From: Marinobacterium iners
GTDB taxonomy: Bacteria > Pseudomonadota > Gammaproteobacteria > Pseudomonadales > Balneatricaceae
DNA length: 64,000 nt
Direction: 5' to 3'
NCBI RefSeq assembly: GCF_017310015.1
Contig: NZ_CP022297.1
Span: forward strand, 2,728,001 to 2,792,000
Shown: in pieces, positions 54,027 to 62,284 of the stretch
How positions within the stretch are numbered: the first letter of the stretch is position 1
Layout of the letters: each line of letters begins with the position of its first letter
Position numbers and translations under genes: made by a program
Notes under the pieces: generated by a model
Told to the model about the DNA's origin: nothing
Database searches by the model: none
The model's input: the letters and a program-made list of their open reading frames with translations, nothing else

Positions 54027-54633
54027 CCTGACTCCGTTTCAGGGAGCGCCGCCCGGCGAAAGCATGGGCCAGCGTACCGCCGTCGACGAACTCAAGCTCG
54101 CCCCCGACCGGGACGCCATGGGCGATGCGGGTGATATTCACATTCAAGTCCTGCAGCTGTTCAGCAATGTAGTGAGCCGTTGCCTCCCCTTCTACCGTGG
54201 GGTTGGTTGCCAGTATCAGCTCACGCACCTCTCCGCTTTCTACCCGTTCAAACAGCTGATCAAGCCCCAGATCTTCCGGGCCAACCCCGTCAATGGGGGA
54301 CAGATGCCCCTTAAGGACAAAATACACACCGTTGAACCCACCCGTTTGCTCTACAGCGATCAGGTCCACCGGTGACTCCAGTACGCAAATCAGCTGATGG
54401 TCACGGCTGTCATCCTCGCAGACAGGGCATAGCGTCTCTTCGGACAGGTTGCGACAACGTTGACATTCACCAACCTTTTCAGCCGCCTGCAGAAGGGACT
54501 CGGATAAGGTGCGCGCACCCTCCCGGTCACGCTCAAGCAGATGCAGTGCCATGCGTTGTGCCGATTTTGGCCCAACACCGGGCAATGCGCGCAGTGACGT
54601 TATCAGGTTTTGCAGTAAGGGACTGAAGCTCAT
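54019..54633 (-). CDS. recR: Recombination mediator RecR
   Basis: A 204-residue DNA-binding protein with a helix-hairpin-helix start (ALPGVGPKSAQRMALHLL). The zinc finger is CQRCRNLSEETLCPVC near residues 57-72. The TOPRIM domain follows (ICVLESPVDLIAVEQTGGFNGVYFVL). The C-terminus is VDGGTLAHAFAGRRSL. It acts with RecF and RecO to load RecA at gaps. It lies 2 bases after ybaB, which follows dnaX: the usual gammaproteobacterial dnaX-ybaB-recR operon. Confidence 0.96.
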   Translation of the reverse strand: MSFSPLLQNLITSLRALPGVGPKSAQRMALHLLERDREGARTLSESLLQAAEKVGECQRCRNLSEETLCPVCEDDSRDHQLICVLESPVDLIAVEQTGGFNGVYFVLKGHLSPIDGVGPEDLGLDQLFERVESGEVRELILATNPTVEGEATAHYIAEQLQDLNVNITRIAHGVPVGGELEFVDGGTLAHAFAGRRSLKRSQDD

Positions 54634-54635
54634 GA

Positions 54636-54962
54636 TCAGAACGGCATTTTGAAGCCCGGTGGCATACCCATGCCACTGGTGATTTTGGACATCTTGTCCT
54701 GAGTATTCTGTTCAACCTTGCGTACGGCGTCGTTGACAGCCGCGGCGATCAGATCTTCAAGAATTTCTTTCTCTTCTTCCATCAGGCTCTCATCAATCTG
54801 GACCGCCTTCACATCATGGCGACCGTTCATGGTGATGCGGACCAGACCGGCACCGGACTCACCCTGGACTTCAGCGCGCGCAATCTCTTCCTGCGCCTTC
54901 TGCATGTCTTCCTGCATTTTCTGGGCCTGTTTCATCAGGTTTCCCATGCCACCTTTCATCAT
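54636..54962 (-). CDS. ybaB: YbaB/EbfC nucleoid-associated protein
   Basis: A 108-residue DNA-binding dimer. NLMKQAQKMQEDMQKAQEEI is the first helix, VRITMNGRHDVKAVQIDESL the beta sheet, and LIAAAVNDAVRKVE the last helix. It is found, as usual, between dnaX and recR. Confidence 0.95.
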   Translation of the reverse strand: MMKGGMGNLMKQAQKMQEDMQKAQEEIARAEVQGESGAGLVRITMNGRHDVKAVQIDESLMEEEKEILEDLIAAAVNDAVRKVEQNTQDKMSKITSGMGMPPGFKMPF

Positions 54963-54983
54963 GTTCAGACTCCTCTTCTAATA

Positions 54984-56855
54984 TCAGTGTTCCGGGTCCA
55001 GCGGGCGGACCGACTCGGTTTCGATCCGTGCGCCAAATTGTTCGATCAACGTTTGTACCAACGGGTCGGCCTCAATTGCCTGCACCGCTTCTGCCTGACG
55101 TTCGGCACGCAGGCGCTCGATACGCTGAGCCGGGGTTTCGACTGTTTGCACCGCCTGCGTAAACTCAATCTGAACCTGTTCGCCCCGAACCGCTCTGATC
55201 GCGGTTCGAATACGCTCTCGGCGATCCTCGTTAAGCAATGCATCCTGCTCAGGCGTGTAGTGGAACAACATGCGACTGGAGTCGCCCAACTCCAGCGACA
55301 GATTGCGCGCCAGGCTTTCCACCATGCCACTAAGCCCCAGCTGCGGCAGCAGATCACACCAGTCACCATTGCCTGCAACGTAATCTGAGGCAGCCAGCAC
55401 GGGCAAGGCCTCAGGCATCGGAGTCGGTGGCTCTGGAGTTGGAGTCCGCACCGGAGCCATCGGTTCCGCTTGTGCGGTACTTATCGAGGCAGGCTCCGGC
55501 CGGGCATCCACCTCAGCCGGGTCAGACTTTTTTGGCGAGTTCTCGGCCAGATCCGGCGGCAGGTCATCCCACGGAGGAATGTCCTCTGGCATCGGTGCAG
55601 ACGGCGGCTCAGCGGGTGCCTGCGCGTTCGACTGTTGGCTGGGCTCAGCAGCGGCCATCGGCGCAACAGCTTCGGTGGCTGCAGGCGCAGCTGCCACGGC
55701 AGCGGCAGATTCCGACACAGGATCAGCTCCCTTCGCCTCAGTCGGGCTGAGCCCCTGCAGCGGCTCGCTGCCGGCCGGTCGGAACGCCAGCATACGCAGC
55801 AGCGTCATTTCGAGCCCTTCTCGTGGCTCAGGTACCAAAGGCATATCCTTGCGCCCCATCAGAGCAACCTGATAATACAGCTGAACCTCTTCCGGGCGCA
55901 GCAGGCGTGCCAGTTCCAGTACCTGCTCACGATCACCCAGGCTATTATCCACCGCGGCCGGCATCACCTGCGCCAGTGCAATGCGATGCAGCAGGCTGAC
56001 CATATCCCCCAGCACCGTCAGGTAATCAGGCGAAAATTCTGACAGTTCACGCACTGCCTCCAGCACCTGTGCCGGCTGCTGCCGCGCAATCTGCTCAAGC
56101 ATCCGGTACACCAGACGTTGGTCAATGGTGCCCAGCATGGTGCGCACATCTGCTTCGCGTACGCTGCCGGCACCAAAGGCAATCGCCTGATCGGTCAGGC
56201 TGAGCGCATCACGCATGGAACCATCAGCCGAACGTGCCAGCAGCCAGAGCGCTGCACTTTCAGACTCAATGCCCTCTTCTCCCAGCACAAAACCAAGGTG
56301 GTTTTGAATACGCTCGGCAGTGAGGTTTTTAAGATTGAACTGGAGGCAACGCGACAGCACCGTCATCGGCAGCTTTTGTGGATCGGTAGTCGCCAGCAGA
56401 AACTTCACATGCGGCGGCGGCTCTTCCAGCGTTTTCAACAGCGCATTGAACGAGCTGTTGGACAGCATGTGCACCTCGTCGATCAAGTACACCTTGAACC
56501 GACCATGTGTTGGTGAGTACTGCACGTTTTCGAGCAGTTCGCGCGTATCTTCAACTTTGGTGCGCGAGGCCGCGTCCACCTCAATCAGATCAACGAACCG
56601 ACCCTCGGCAATCTCGACACAAGCACTGCATACGCCGCAAGGTTCGGAGGAGATGCCCTGTTCGCAGTTGAGCGATTTGGCAAACAGGCGCGCGATGGAG
56701 GTTTTACCCACCCCACGAGTACCGGTAAACAGGTAGGCATGGTGTAGCCGGTCATCATCCAGCGCATTGACCAGCGCTTTCAGAACATGTTCCTGGCCAA
56801 CCATTTCCTTGAAACGTCTGGGGCGCCATTTTCGTGCCAGAACCTGATAGCTCAT
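54984..56855 (-). CDS. dnaX: DNA polymerase III subunits gamma and tau
   Basis: A 623-residue clamp-loader ATPase (tau). Walker A GTRGVGKTSIARLFAKSLNC (about 45-64), a zinc site CGVCSACVEI near 73, Walker B LIDEVHMLSN, and sensor 1 LLATTDPQKLP. Domain III runs to about residue 365, followed by a Pro/Ala-rich linker (370-500) and the C-terminal domains IV-V that bind DnaB and alpha. An in-frame slippery A AAA AAG occurs at codons 442-443, so the gene may also make a 444-residue gamma form. Confidence 0.96.
   Translation of the reverse strand: MSYQVLARKWRPRRFKEMVGQEHVLKALVNALDDDRLHHAYLFTGTRGVGKTSIARLFAKSLNCEQGISSEPCGVCSACVEIAEGRFVDLIEVDAASRTKVEDTRELLENVQYSPTHGRFKVYLIDEVHMLSNSSFNALLKTLEEPPPHVKFLLATTDPQKLPMTVLSRCLQFNLKNLTAERIQNHLGFVLGEEGIESESAALWLLARSADGSMRDALSLTDQAIAFGAGSVREADVRTMLGTIDQRLVYRMLEQIARQQPAQVLEAVRELSEFSPDYLTVLGDMVSLLHRIALAQVMPAAVDNSLGDREQVLELARLLRPEEVQLYYQVALMGRKDMPLVPEPREGLEMTLLRMLAFRPAGSEPLQGLSPTEAKGADPVSESAAAVAAAPAATEAVAPMAAAEPSQQSNAQAPAEPPSAPMPEDIPPWDDLPPDLAENSPKKSDPAEVDARPEPASISTAQAEPMAPVRTPTPEPPTPMPEALPVLAASDYVAGNGDWCDLLPQLGLSGMVESLARNLSLELGDSSRMLFHYTPEQDALLNEDRRERIRTAIRAVRGEQVQIEFTQAVQTVETPAQRIERLRAERQAEAVQAIEADPLVQTLIEQFGARIETESVRPLDPEH
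55527..55533 (-). promoter_or_regulatory. Programmed -1 frameshift site in dnaX
   Basis: Minus-strand codons CCA AAA AAG TCT GAC contain the slippery heptamer A AAA AAG. A -1 slip reads GTC then TGA, so gamma would end after residue 444. A CCGGC/GCCGG stem (55516-55520 with 55496-55500) starts 6 bases downstream, as required. Confidence 0.75.
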
Positions 56856-57040
56856 GCTGCCTCATTCATCCGGTCGGTTCATTCATGTATGGCTGCCGAT
56901 ATTACCACGCTTTACTGTTCAACGCCCCACTGCCGAAGCAGCTTGGCAGGGGTAGATGACAGCCATTTATACGTTGCACCATGCCTGAATCAGGTTAAAA
57001 CTATACTCATTAATCAATTTACAGATGGAATCACCAGACA

Positions 57041-57532
57041 ATGGCACAACAACAGAAGGTCAAGAAGATTGACCGAATCGACCGCAATATCCTGACGATA
57101 CTGCAGCAAGAGGGGCGCATTTCCTATACCGAGCTTGCGGACCGGGTTGGGCTGTCCACAACGCCCTGCATGGAACGTGTCAAACGGCTCGAGCGGGACG
57201 GTTTTATTACGGGTTACCACGCCAGCGTCAATCCGCAAATGCTTAACTACAACCTGCTGGTATTTGTCGAGATTGCCCTTTCCTACCAGTCACCTGATGC
57301 ATTTGAGCGCTTCAACCGGGCGGTCAGTACATTGCCCTATATTCTGGAGTGTCACCTGGTATCCGGCGATGCCGATTATCTGCTCAAGGCACGCCTGCAT
57401 GACATGTCACAGTACCGCGAGTTACTGGGTGATATGCTGTTAACCCTGCCCGGCGTAAAAAACTCCAAATCCTATATCGTGATGGAGGAAGTGAAAGAGC
57501 AGACACAGCTTCCGGTTGATATAGGCAGTTAA
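57041..57532 (+). CDS. Lrp/AsnC-family transcriptional regulator
   Basis: A 163-residue Lrp-type protein. The HTH is KIDRIDRNILTILQQEGRISYTELADRVGLSTTPCMERVKRLERDGFITGYHASVN. The RAM/ligand domain follows with VEIALSYQSPDAFERFNRAVSTLPYILECHLVSGDADYLLKARLHD. This resembles true Lrp. It stands before an AGCS alanine/glycine symporter gene, a typical Lrp target. An IS4 element and a 346-bp intergenic region now separate them. Confidence 0.9.
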   Translation: MAQQQKVKKIDRIDRNILTILQQEGRISYTELADRVGLSTTPCMERVKRLERDGFITGYHASVNPQMLNYNLLVFVEIALSYQSPDAFERFNRAVSTLPYILECHLVSGDADYLLKARLHDMSQYRELLGDMLLTLPGVKNSKSYIVMEEVKEQTQLPVDIGS

Positions 57533-57644
57533 TTATTCCGTCATTAGCTGTCAATACAGAATAAAAAACCTTGTTGAGCCCCAAAAAGGCTCTAATATAT
57601 TCCATGAAACGCATCCAACAATAACAATACCATCGGAGCGCAAC

Positions 57645-57800
57645 ATGACCCGACTCTATCGGCTTGATGCCGGCCCTCATCCTCCATGTCTGAATAACCA
57701 TTCATATCGTCATCGTCTGAACCTTTACGGTGCACTGGGCACAACTGTAGCGCACACACTGTTGCTGCAGCCGAGATGTGAATGGACAACCTCCTTTTGA
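57645..57800 (+). CDS. Possible small ORF or leader peptide (51 residues)
   Basis: ATG at 57645 has GGAG 7 bases upstream. The peptide MTRLYRLDAGPHPPCLNNHS continues to residue 51 with no homology that I recognise. It lies in the 346-base gap between the Lrp-like gene and the IS4 element. Nothing else in that gap looks coding. It may be a random open frame. Confidence 0.3.
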   Translation: MTRLYRLDAGPHPPCLNNHSYRHRLNLYGALGTTVAHTLLLQPRCEWTTSF

Positions 57801-57811
57801 ATCAGAAAGTA

Positions 57812-57832
57812 TTTCTGTTTTAGAAACAGAAA
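57812..57832. other. AT-rich hairpin between the small ORF and IS4
   Basis: Perfect 9-bp stem TTTCTGTTT/AAACAGAAA with loop TAG, followed by ACAGGTTTTTCTC. It could be a weak terminator or attenuator of the preceding transcript. Confidence 0.4.
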
Positions 57833-57868
57833 ACAGGTTTTTCTCACAAAACAATACGAAAAATGCCT

Positions 57869-57878
57869 GACTTGACCC
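57869..57878. repeat. Target-site duplication of IS4 element, left copy
   Basis: GACTTGACCC directly flanks the left inverted repeat; the identical right copy is at 59152-59161. Confidence 0.92.
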
Positions 57879-59151
57879 CACTGCTGTCCCATAGTTTTTG
57901 ATCATAAAGGGATCCTCATTTGAGGGTCCCTTTTTTCTGGCTTTAGTGGAGGAGGATTAAGCAGCGCCCAAAGGGGCATGCGTTCGAACAAGCTCACCTG
58001 AAGTGTTCGCATAATGCGTTGTACGCTCCAGCCTTGCCGAGCGCTGTGGCGAGCAAACGAGAGCAGTAGATAGCATATCATGGCGATCCAGATCTGCGTC
58101 AGCACAGCATTCTTACTGTTACCTAAAAATGCCTTTATCTTCAGGTTCTGCTTGAGTGCTTTGAAGAAGAGTTCCACCTGCCAACGATCCTTATAGATCG
58201 CCGCAATTGTCGTCGCGGCCAGCTTGAAGTTGTTGGTGATAAAGCGGAAGTGTTTACCGCTTTCCGGGCAGTTATACCCCACCAATCGAAGCGTGGGTGC
58301 GCCCTGTTTTTGCGCGTGCTGACTGCTCAACTCAATCACTTGATCGTACTCAACCGACGTTTCGGCACGTACTGGATTCGATTTCTGCACCTGATAAACA
58401 GCTTTGGGCTTCAGTCGTGTGACAAAGCTAACTTTTTGTTTTGTCAGCTCTCCATACCAGCGGTAATCAACATAGCCCTTATCAAAAGCCACGATACTGC
58501 CTGCCGGGAAGGTGAACTGGCGCCCCTGAATCAAATCGCCTTCCCGTCCATCACTGAGCGCAACGAACTCGGGAATTAAGCTGGCGTTGTTCAGGCCGGT
58601 ATGCAGCTTTACACCGGCTTTTGACTGATGGATTTTTGCCCAGGGGAAAATATTCAATGACAGATCGATGGTGCTGGCATCGAGTGAATAAAGTGGATTT
58701 TTGAAGCGAAATTTATGCGCATTTGAACGCACAGAACAGCGCTGCAAAAGCTTATAAAAGATGGCCTCATAGAGCTCGGCAGGCTGCTGCTCATTGAGGC
58801 GGGCAAGGGTTGAGCGAGCAATCGGCTTGGCTCCGAGGTGGTAGAGTTTATGCCGCTGACTGGCGAGGCTAGACTCGATGTCGCGAAGACTTTGTCGGCC
58901 AGAAATCTGGGACATCGCAATGCCAATGAACTGATCCCAGCGTGAAGCTGAACGGAGCTTTTGCCCCACATGATGCTCACGGGCCGTTCGCTCAAAATCA
59001 TGTCTGGACAAAGGCTGGAGCAACTGATGAAACGCGGTGTTATGATGAGACAAAGCCTGAATCCTTTGTGAGTAGAGTGTTTGGTCGCACTCTCATTTTA
59101 CTCACTTGGATTCAGGCTTTCTCATTTGCTGCCATTTATGGGACAGCAGTG
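57879..59151 (-). mobile_element. IS4-family insertion sequence, complete
   Basis: 1273 bp with terminal inverted repeats CACTGCTGTCCCATA at both ends (left 57879, right reverse complement ending 59151). A perfect 10-bp duplication GACTTGACCC flanks it. It carries one intact transposase on the minus strand. A hairpin (stem AAAGGGA/TCCCTTT, about 57907-57932) overlaps the 3' end of the gene. The intact ends and perfect duplication indicate a recent insertion. Confidence 0.93.
57902..59053 (-). CDS. IS4-family transposase
   Basis: A 383-residue DDE transposase. An N-terminal DUF4372 domain (FHQLLQPLSRHDFERTAREHHVG) precedes the RNase H-like core, with LYSLDASTIDLSLN (first Asp), VAFDKGYVDYRWYGEL (second Asp) and YKDRWQVELFFKALKQNLKIKAFLG, the YREK-type region with the catalytic Glu. 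The gene is intact and lies within a complete element. Confidence 0.93.
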   Translation of the reverse strand: MSHHNTAFHQLLQPLSRHDFERTAREHHVGQKLRSASRWDQFIGIAMSQISGRQSLRDIESSLASQRHKLYHLGAKPIARSTLARLNEQQPAELYEAIFYKLLQRCSVRSNAHKFRFKNPLYSLDASTIDLSLNIFPWAKIHQSKAGVKLHTGLNNASLIPEFVALSDGREGDLIQGRQFTFPAGSIVAFDKGYVDYRWYGELTKQKVSFVTRLKPKAVYQVQKSNPVRAETSVEYDQVIELSSQHAQKQGAPTLRLVGYNCPESGKHFRFITNNFKLAATTIAAIYKDRWQVELFFKALKQNLKIKAFLGNSKNAVLTQIWIAMICYLLLSFARHSARQGWSVQRIMRTLQVSLFERMPLWALLNPPPLKPEKRDPQMRIPL

Positions 59152-59161
59152 GACTTGACCC
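59152..59161. repeat. Target-site duplication of IS4 element, right copy
   Basis: GACTTGACCC, identical to 57869-57878. Confidence 0.92.
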
Positions 59162-59176
59162 AGCCTTCACTTTAAG

Positions 59177-59192
59177 TGGCATGGGATCTGCT
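59177..59192 (+). promoter_or_regulatory. Candidate sigma54 promoter of the AGCS symporter gene
   Basis: TGGCATGGGATCTGCT matches the sigma54 form with exact GG-N10-GC. It lies 15 bases after the IS4 target duplication and 120 bases upstream of the symporter start. No enhancer-binding site was identified. Confidence 0.45.
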
Positions 59193-59311
59193 ATAGCTTT
59201 GGGTACTTTCATGGCCCGAAACAATGCAATATGGCTCGGCAGTGAATTCAGGACTCAAACCTTGAAGTCGGTACCGACCACTTCAGGTTTACAACACGGA
59301 GACATCTTACG

Positions 59312-60661
59312 ATGGCTGCAATCGAATCGTTTATTTCGGCAATTAACGGGGTCGTCTGGGGCCCCATGATGCTGGTGCTTATCCTCGGGGTAGGCCTGTT
59401 TCTTTCAATCGGCTTGAAACTGATGCCTATCCTCAGGATCGGCACCGGTTTCCGGCTGCTCTGGGGCGGGCGGACTGCCAGCGCCGGTGACGAAAAGGAA
59501 GGGGAAATTCCACCCTTTCAGGCACTGATGACCGCCATGTCCGCCACAGTGGGCACTGGTAATATCGCCGGGGTTGCCACGGCAATCTTTCTGGGCGGAC
59601 CAGGCGCCCTGTTTTGGATGTGGATAACAGCCCTGATCGGCATGGCAACCAAGTATTCCGAGGCAGTTCTGGCGGTCAAGTACCGTGAAACCGATGAAAA
59701 GGGCCAGCATGTCGGCGGCCCCATGTATTACATCAAGAATGGTCTGGGCAAAAAATGGGCATGGATGGGCGTAGCCTTTGCCATTTTTGGCGCCGCTGCA
59801 GGTTTCGGTATCGGCAATACCGTGCAGTCCAACTCGGTCGCCGATGTACTGCATGCCAACTTCAGCATTCCCACCTGGATCAGCGGACTGGTGATGATGA
59901 TTCTGGTGGGTGCCGTTATATTGGGTGGTATCAAGCGTATCGGCCATGTAGCCGGAGCACTGGTACCTTTCATGGCACTCTCCTATCTGATCGCCGGACT
60001 GATCGTACTGGCAATCAATGCCCACCTTCTGCCACAGGCACTGGATCTGATTTTCACCCACGCCTTTTCCCCTGTTGCCGCGCAGGGTGGTTTTGCCGGG
60101 GCAGCCGTATGGGCCGCCATCCGCTTTGGTGTCGCCCGAGGCGTGTTCTCCAATGAAGCAGGCCTGGGCTCAGCCCCCATCGCACACGCAGCTGCCCAGA
60201 CCAACGACCCGGTGCGCCAGGGCATGATCGCCATGTTGGGCACCTTCCTCGACACGCTGGTGATCTGCACCATCACCGGTCTGGTGATCGTCAGCTCCGG
60301 CGCCTGGACCGGCGGCGAATCCGGTGCAGCATTGACCAGCCAGGCCTTTGCAACGGCCCTGCCCGGCCTGGGTAACTATCTGGTCGCCATTGCGTTGGCC
60401 ATCTTCGCCTTTACCACCATTATCGGCTGGTCATTCTACGGTGAGCGCTGCGTAGAGTTTCTGTTCGGCATCAAGGCGATCACCCCCTACCGCATCCTCT
60501 GGATTCTAGCGATTCCACTGGGCGCAACACTGAGCCTGGACTTCGTCTGGCTGGTTGCCGATACCCTTAACGCCATGATGGCGATCCCCAACCTGGTTGC
60601 ACTGGCTCTTCTGAGCCCGGTGGTGTTCAAGTTGACACGAGAGTACTTCAACCGCAACTGA
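59312..60661 (+). CDS. AGCS-family sodium:alanine/glycine symporter
   Basis: A 449-residue inner-membrane symporter with about eleven hydrophobic segments. The family signatures are GVVWGPMMLVLILGVGLFLSIGL at the start, ATVGTGNIAGVATAIFLGGPGALFWMWITALIGMATKYSEA, and GAAAGFGIGNTVQSNSVADVL in the middle. FGVARGVFSNEAGLGSAPIAHAAA is near residue 280. It imports alanine or glycine with Na+. No glycine riboswitch is visible upstream. The IS4 element sits 150 bases upstream of its start. Confidence 0.94.
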   Translation: MAAIESFISAINGVVWGPMMLVLILGVGLFLSIGLKLMPILRIGTGFRLLWGGRTASAGDEKEGEIPPFQALMTAMSATVGTGNIAGVATAIFLGGPGALFWMWITALIGMATKYSEAVLAVKYRETDEKGQHVGGPMYYIKNGLGKKWAWMGVAFAIFGAAAGFGIGNTVQSNSVADVLHANFSIPTWISGLVMMILVGAVILGGIKRIGHVAGALVPFMALSYLIAGLIVLAINAHLLPQALDLIFTHAFSPVAAQGGFAGAAVWAAIRFGVARGVFSNEAGLGSAPIAHAAAQTNDPVRQGMIAMLGTFLDTLVICTITGLVIVSSGAWTGGESGAALTSQAFATALPGLGNYLVAIALAIFAFTTIIGWSFYGERCVEFLFGIKAITPYRILWILAIPLGATLSLDFVWLVADTLNAMMAIPNLVALALLSPVVFKLTREYFNRN

Positions 60662-60680
60662 TCCAGCTCTGAACGAAAAC

Positions 60681-60706
60681 GGGAGCCATTGCGGCTCCCT
60701 TTTTTT
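60681..60706 (+). terminator. Terminator of the AGCS symporter gene
   Basis: Perfect 7-bp stem GGGAGCC/GGCTCCC with 5-base loop and seven T's, 20 bases after the stop. Confidence 0.93.
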
Positions 60707-60844
60707 GTTCAGTTTCAGCCCGCAGCAACAGGATTTCTGTCAACTCGCAGAAATGATGTCAGGATCTAACCGGAAATTGAGTTTTTCATCCACACTTCAG
60801 CTGAGGGATGACAGAATAATCCGATACCTCAAACGGAGCCATGC

Positions 60845-62284
60845 ATGAGCATACCGAACAAACTGGGTGGCCTGATCCGACAAAGCGGTCTGACTGACTG
60901 GCCCGAACAGCTGAAGATGAGCGTCGAGCGCGGCATGGAACAACGTGTCCGCCTGGCCGTCACGGGATTGAGCCGCAGCGGCAAAACCGTCTTCATAAGC
61001 GCCCTGGCTCGCCACCTGCTGCAAAGTGAGCAGGGGCGCTCACTGCCGTTTTTTGCTGCGGCTTCCGAAGGCAGAATTGTCGCTACCCGTGACTTGAGCA
61101 CGGAATCCCCCAGCCCATTTCCGCTGCAACAGTGCCTGGCGGGGCTTCAGGCCTCTCCACCACACTGGCCGAATTCGACCGAAGCACTGTCGGAGATCCG
61201 GCTGGCACTGCGTTATCGCCGCAAACCGGGGCTGGGGCGCGCATTGGGCGAGCACTCCACACTGTATCTGGACTTGATCGATTACCCCGGCGAATGGCTG
61301 CTCGATCTGCCTATGCTGACACTCAGTTTCGAGCAGTGGTGCAAACAGCAGCAGGCCCTGTTTGCCTCTCTCCCACGCACAGAAGTGGCTGCTGACTGGA
61401 TCGCTCAGCAGAGCGGGATCGACTGGCTGGCTCCCGCTCCGGAGGGCCTGCGACAACGACTGACTGAACGCTACCGATTCCTGTTGCAGCAACTGCGTGA
61501 GCCCCCATACAACCTGAGCCTGCTGCAGCCCGGGCGTCTTCTCATGCCGGCTGAACTGGCAGGCAGTCCATTGCTTGACCTGTTTCCGATTATCCAGAAC
61601 TGGCCCGAAGCACCCGAAAACGCGGATACAAACAGCCTGTTTACACAACTGCAACAGGCCTACAACGATTACTGTGAACAGGTCGTCCGTCCTTTCTACC
61701 GGAACCACTTTCGACACTTTGATCGTCAGATCGTACTGGTGGACTGCCTGAAAACACTCAACAGCGGCGAATCCTGTTTCAATGACATGCAGCTGGCCCT
61801 GACCACCCTGCTGCACAGTTTTCAATATGGCCGCAACAGCCTGTTTCGACGCCTGTTTCGCCCGCGCATCAACCGCGTCCTGTTCGCCGCCACCAAGGCC
61901 GACCATGTTACGGCCAATCAGCACCACAACCTGGACCAGTTCCTGCGCCTGATGATTGAAGCCGCTCAGCGCGAGATCCGGTTTGAACAGGTCGAAACCC
62001 GATGCCTTGCCCTGTCATCCCTGCGTGCCACTGAAGCCGCGCAGGCACGACTGGATGGCCAGCACCTCTCCTGCCTGCGGGGTCATCGCAAGGACACGGG
62101 CGAAGAGATTGCCCTTTTCCCCGGCGAAGTGCCCGTTGAACTGCCTCGCGCCGAAGACTGGAACAGTGACCGTTTCCGCTTTGTCGACTTTGCCCCCCGC
62201 CCCCTGCCGTCAGGCTCGCTCAAACCCGAGCACCACATTCGGCTGGATCAGGCGATCGAATACCTGTTGGGAGACCTGTTCTGA
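60845..62284 (+). CDS. ycjX: YcjX-family P-loop protein
   Basis: A 479-residue protein of the DUF463/YcjX family. P-loop TGLSRSGKTVFISALARHLLQ is near residues 39-58, DLIDYPGEWLLDLPML near 140, DRQIVLVDCLKTLNSGESCFNDMQLAL near 298, and FAATKADHVTANQHHNL near 343. The family is induced with the phage-shock or heat-shock response in enterobacteria and is membrane-associated; function is uncertain. GGAG lies 6 bases before the ATG. The stop overlaps ycjF (TGATG). Confidence 0.93.
   Translation: MSIPNKLGGLIRQSGLTDWPEQLKMSVERGMEQRVRLAVTGLSRSGKTVFISALARHLLQSEQGRSLPFFAAASEGRIVATRDLSTESPSPFPLQQCLAGLQASPPHWPNSTEALSEIRLALRYRRKPGLGRALGEHSTLYLDLIDYPGEWLLDLPMLTLSFEQWCKQQQALFASLPRTEVAADWIAQQSGIDWLAPAPEGLRQRLTERYRFLLQQLREPPYNLSLLQPGRLLMPAELAGSPLLDLFPIIQNWPEAPENADTNSLFTQLQQAYNDYCEQVVRPFYRNHFRHFDRQIVLVDCLKTLNSGESCFNDMQLALTTLLHSFQYGRNSLFRRLFRPRINRVLFAATKADHVTANQHHNLDQFLRLMIEAAQREIRFEQVETRCLALSSLRATEAAQARLDGQHLSCLRGHRKDTGEEIALFPGEVPVELPRAEDWNSDRFRFVDFAPRPLPSGSLKPEHHIRLDQAIEYLLGDLF

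Noticed and set aside
59162..59311. Glycine riboswitch upstream of the AGCS symporter
   Set aside because: Such riboswitches often precede AGCS genes, but the conserved aptamer segments are not visible in these 150 bases.
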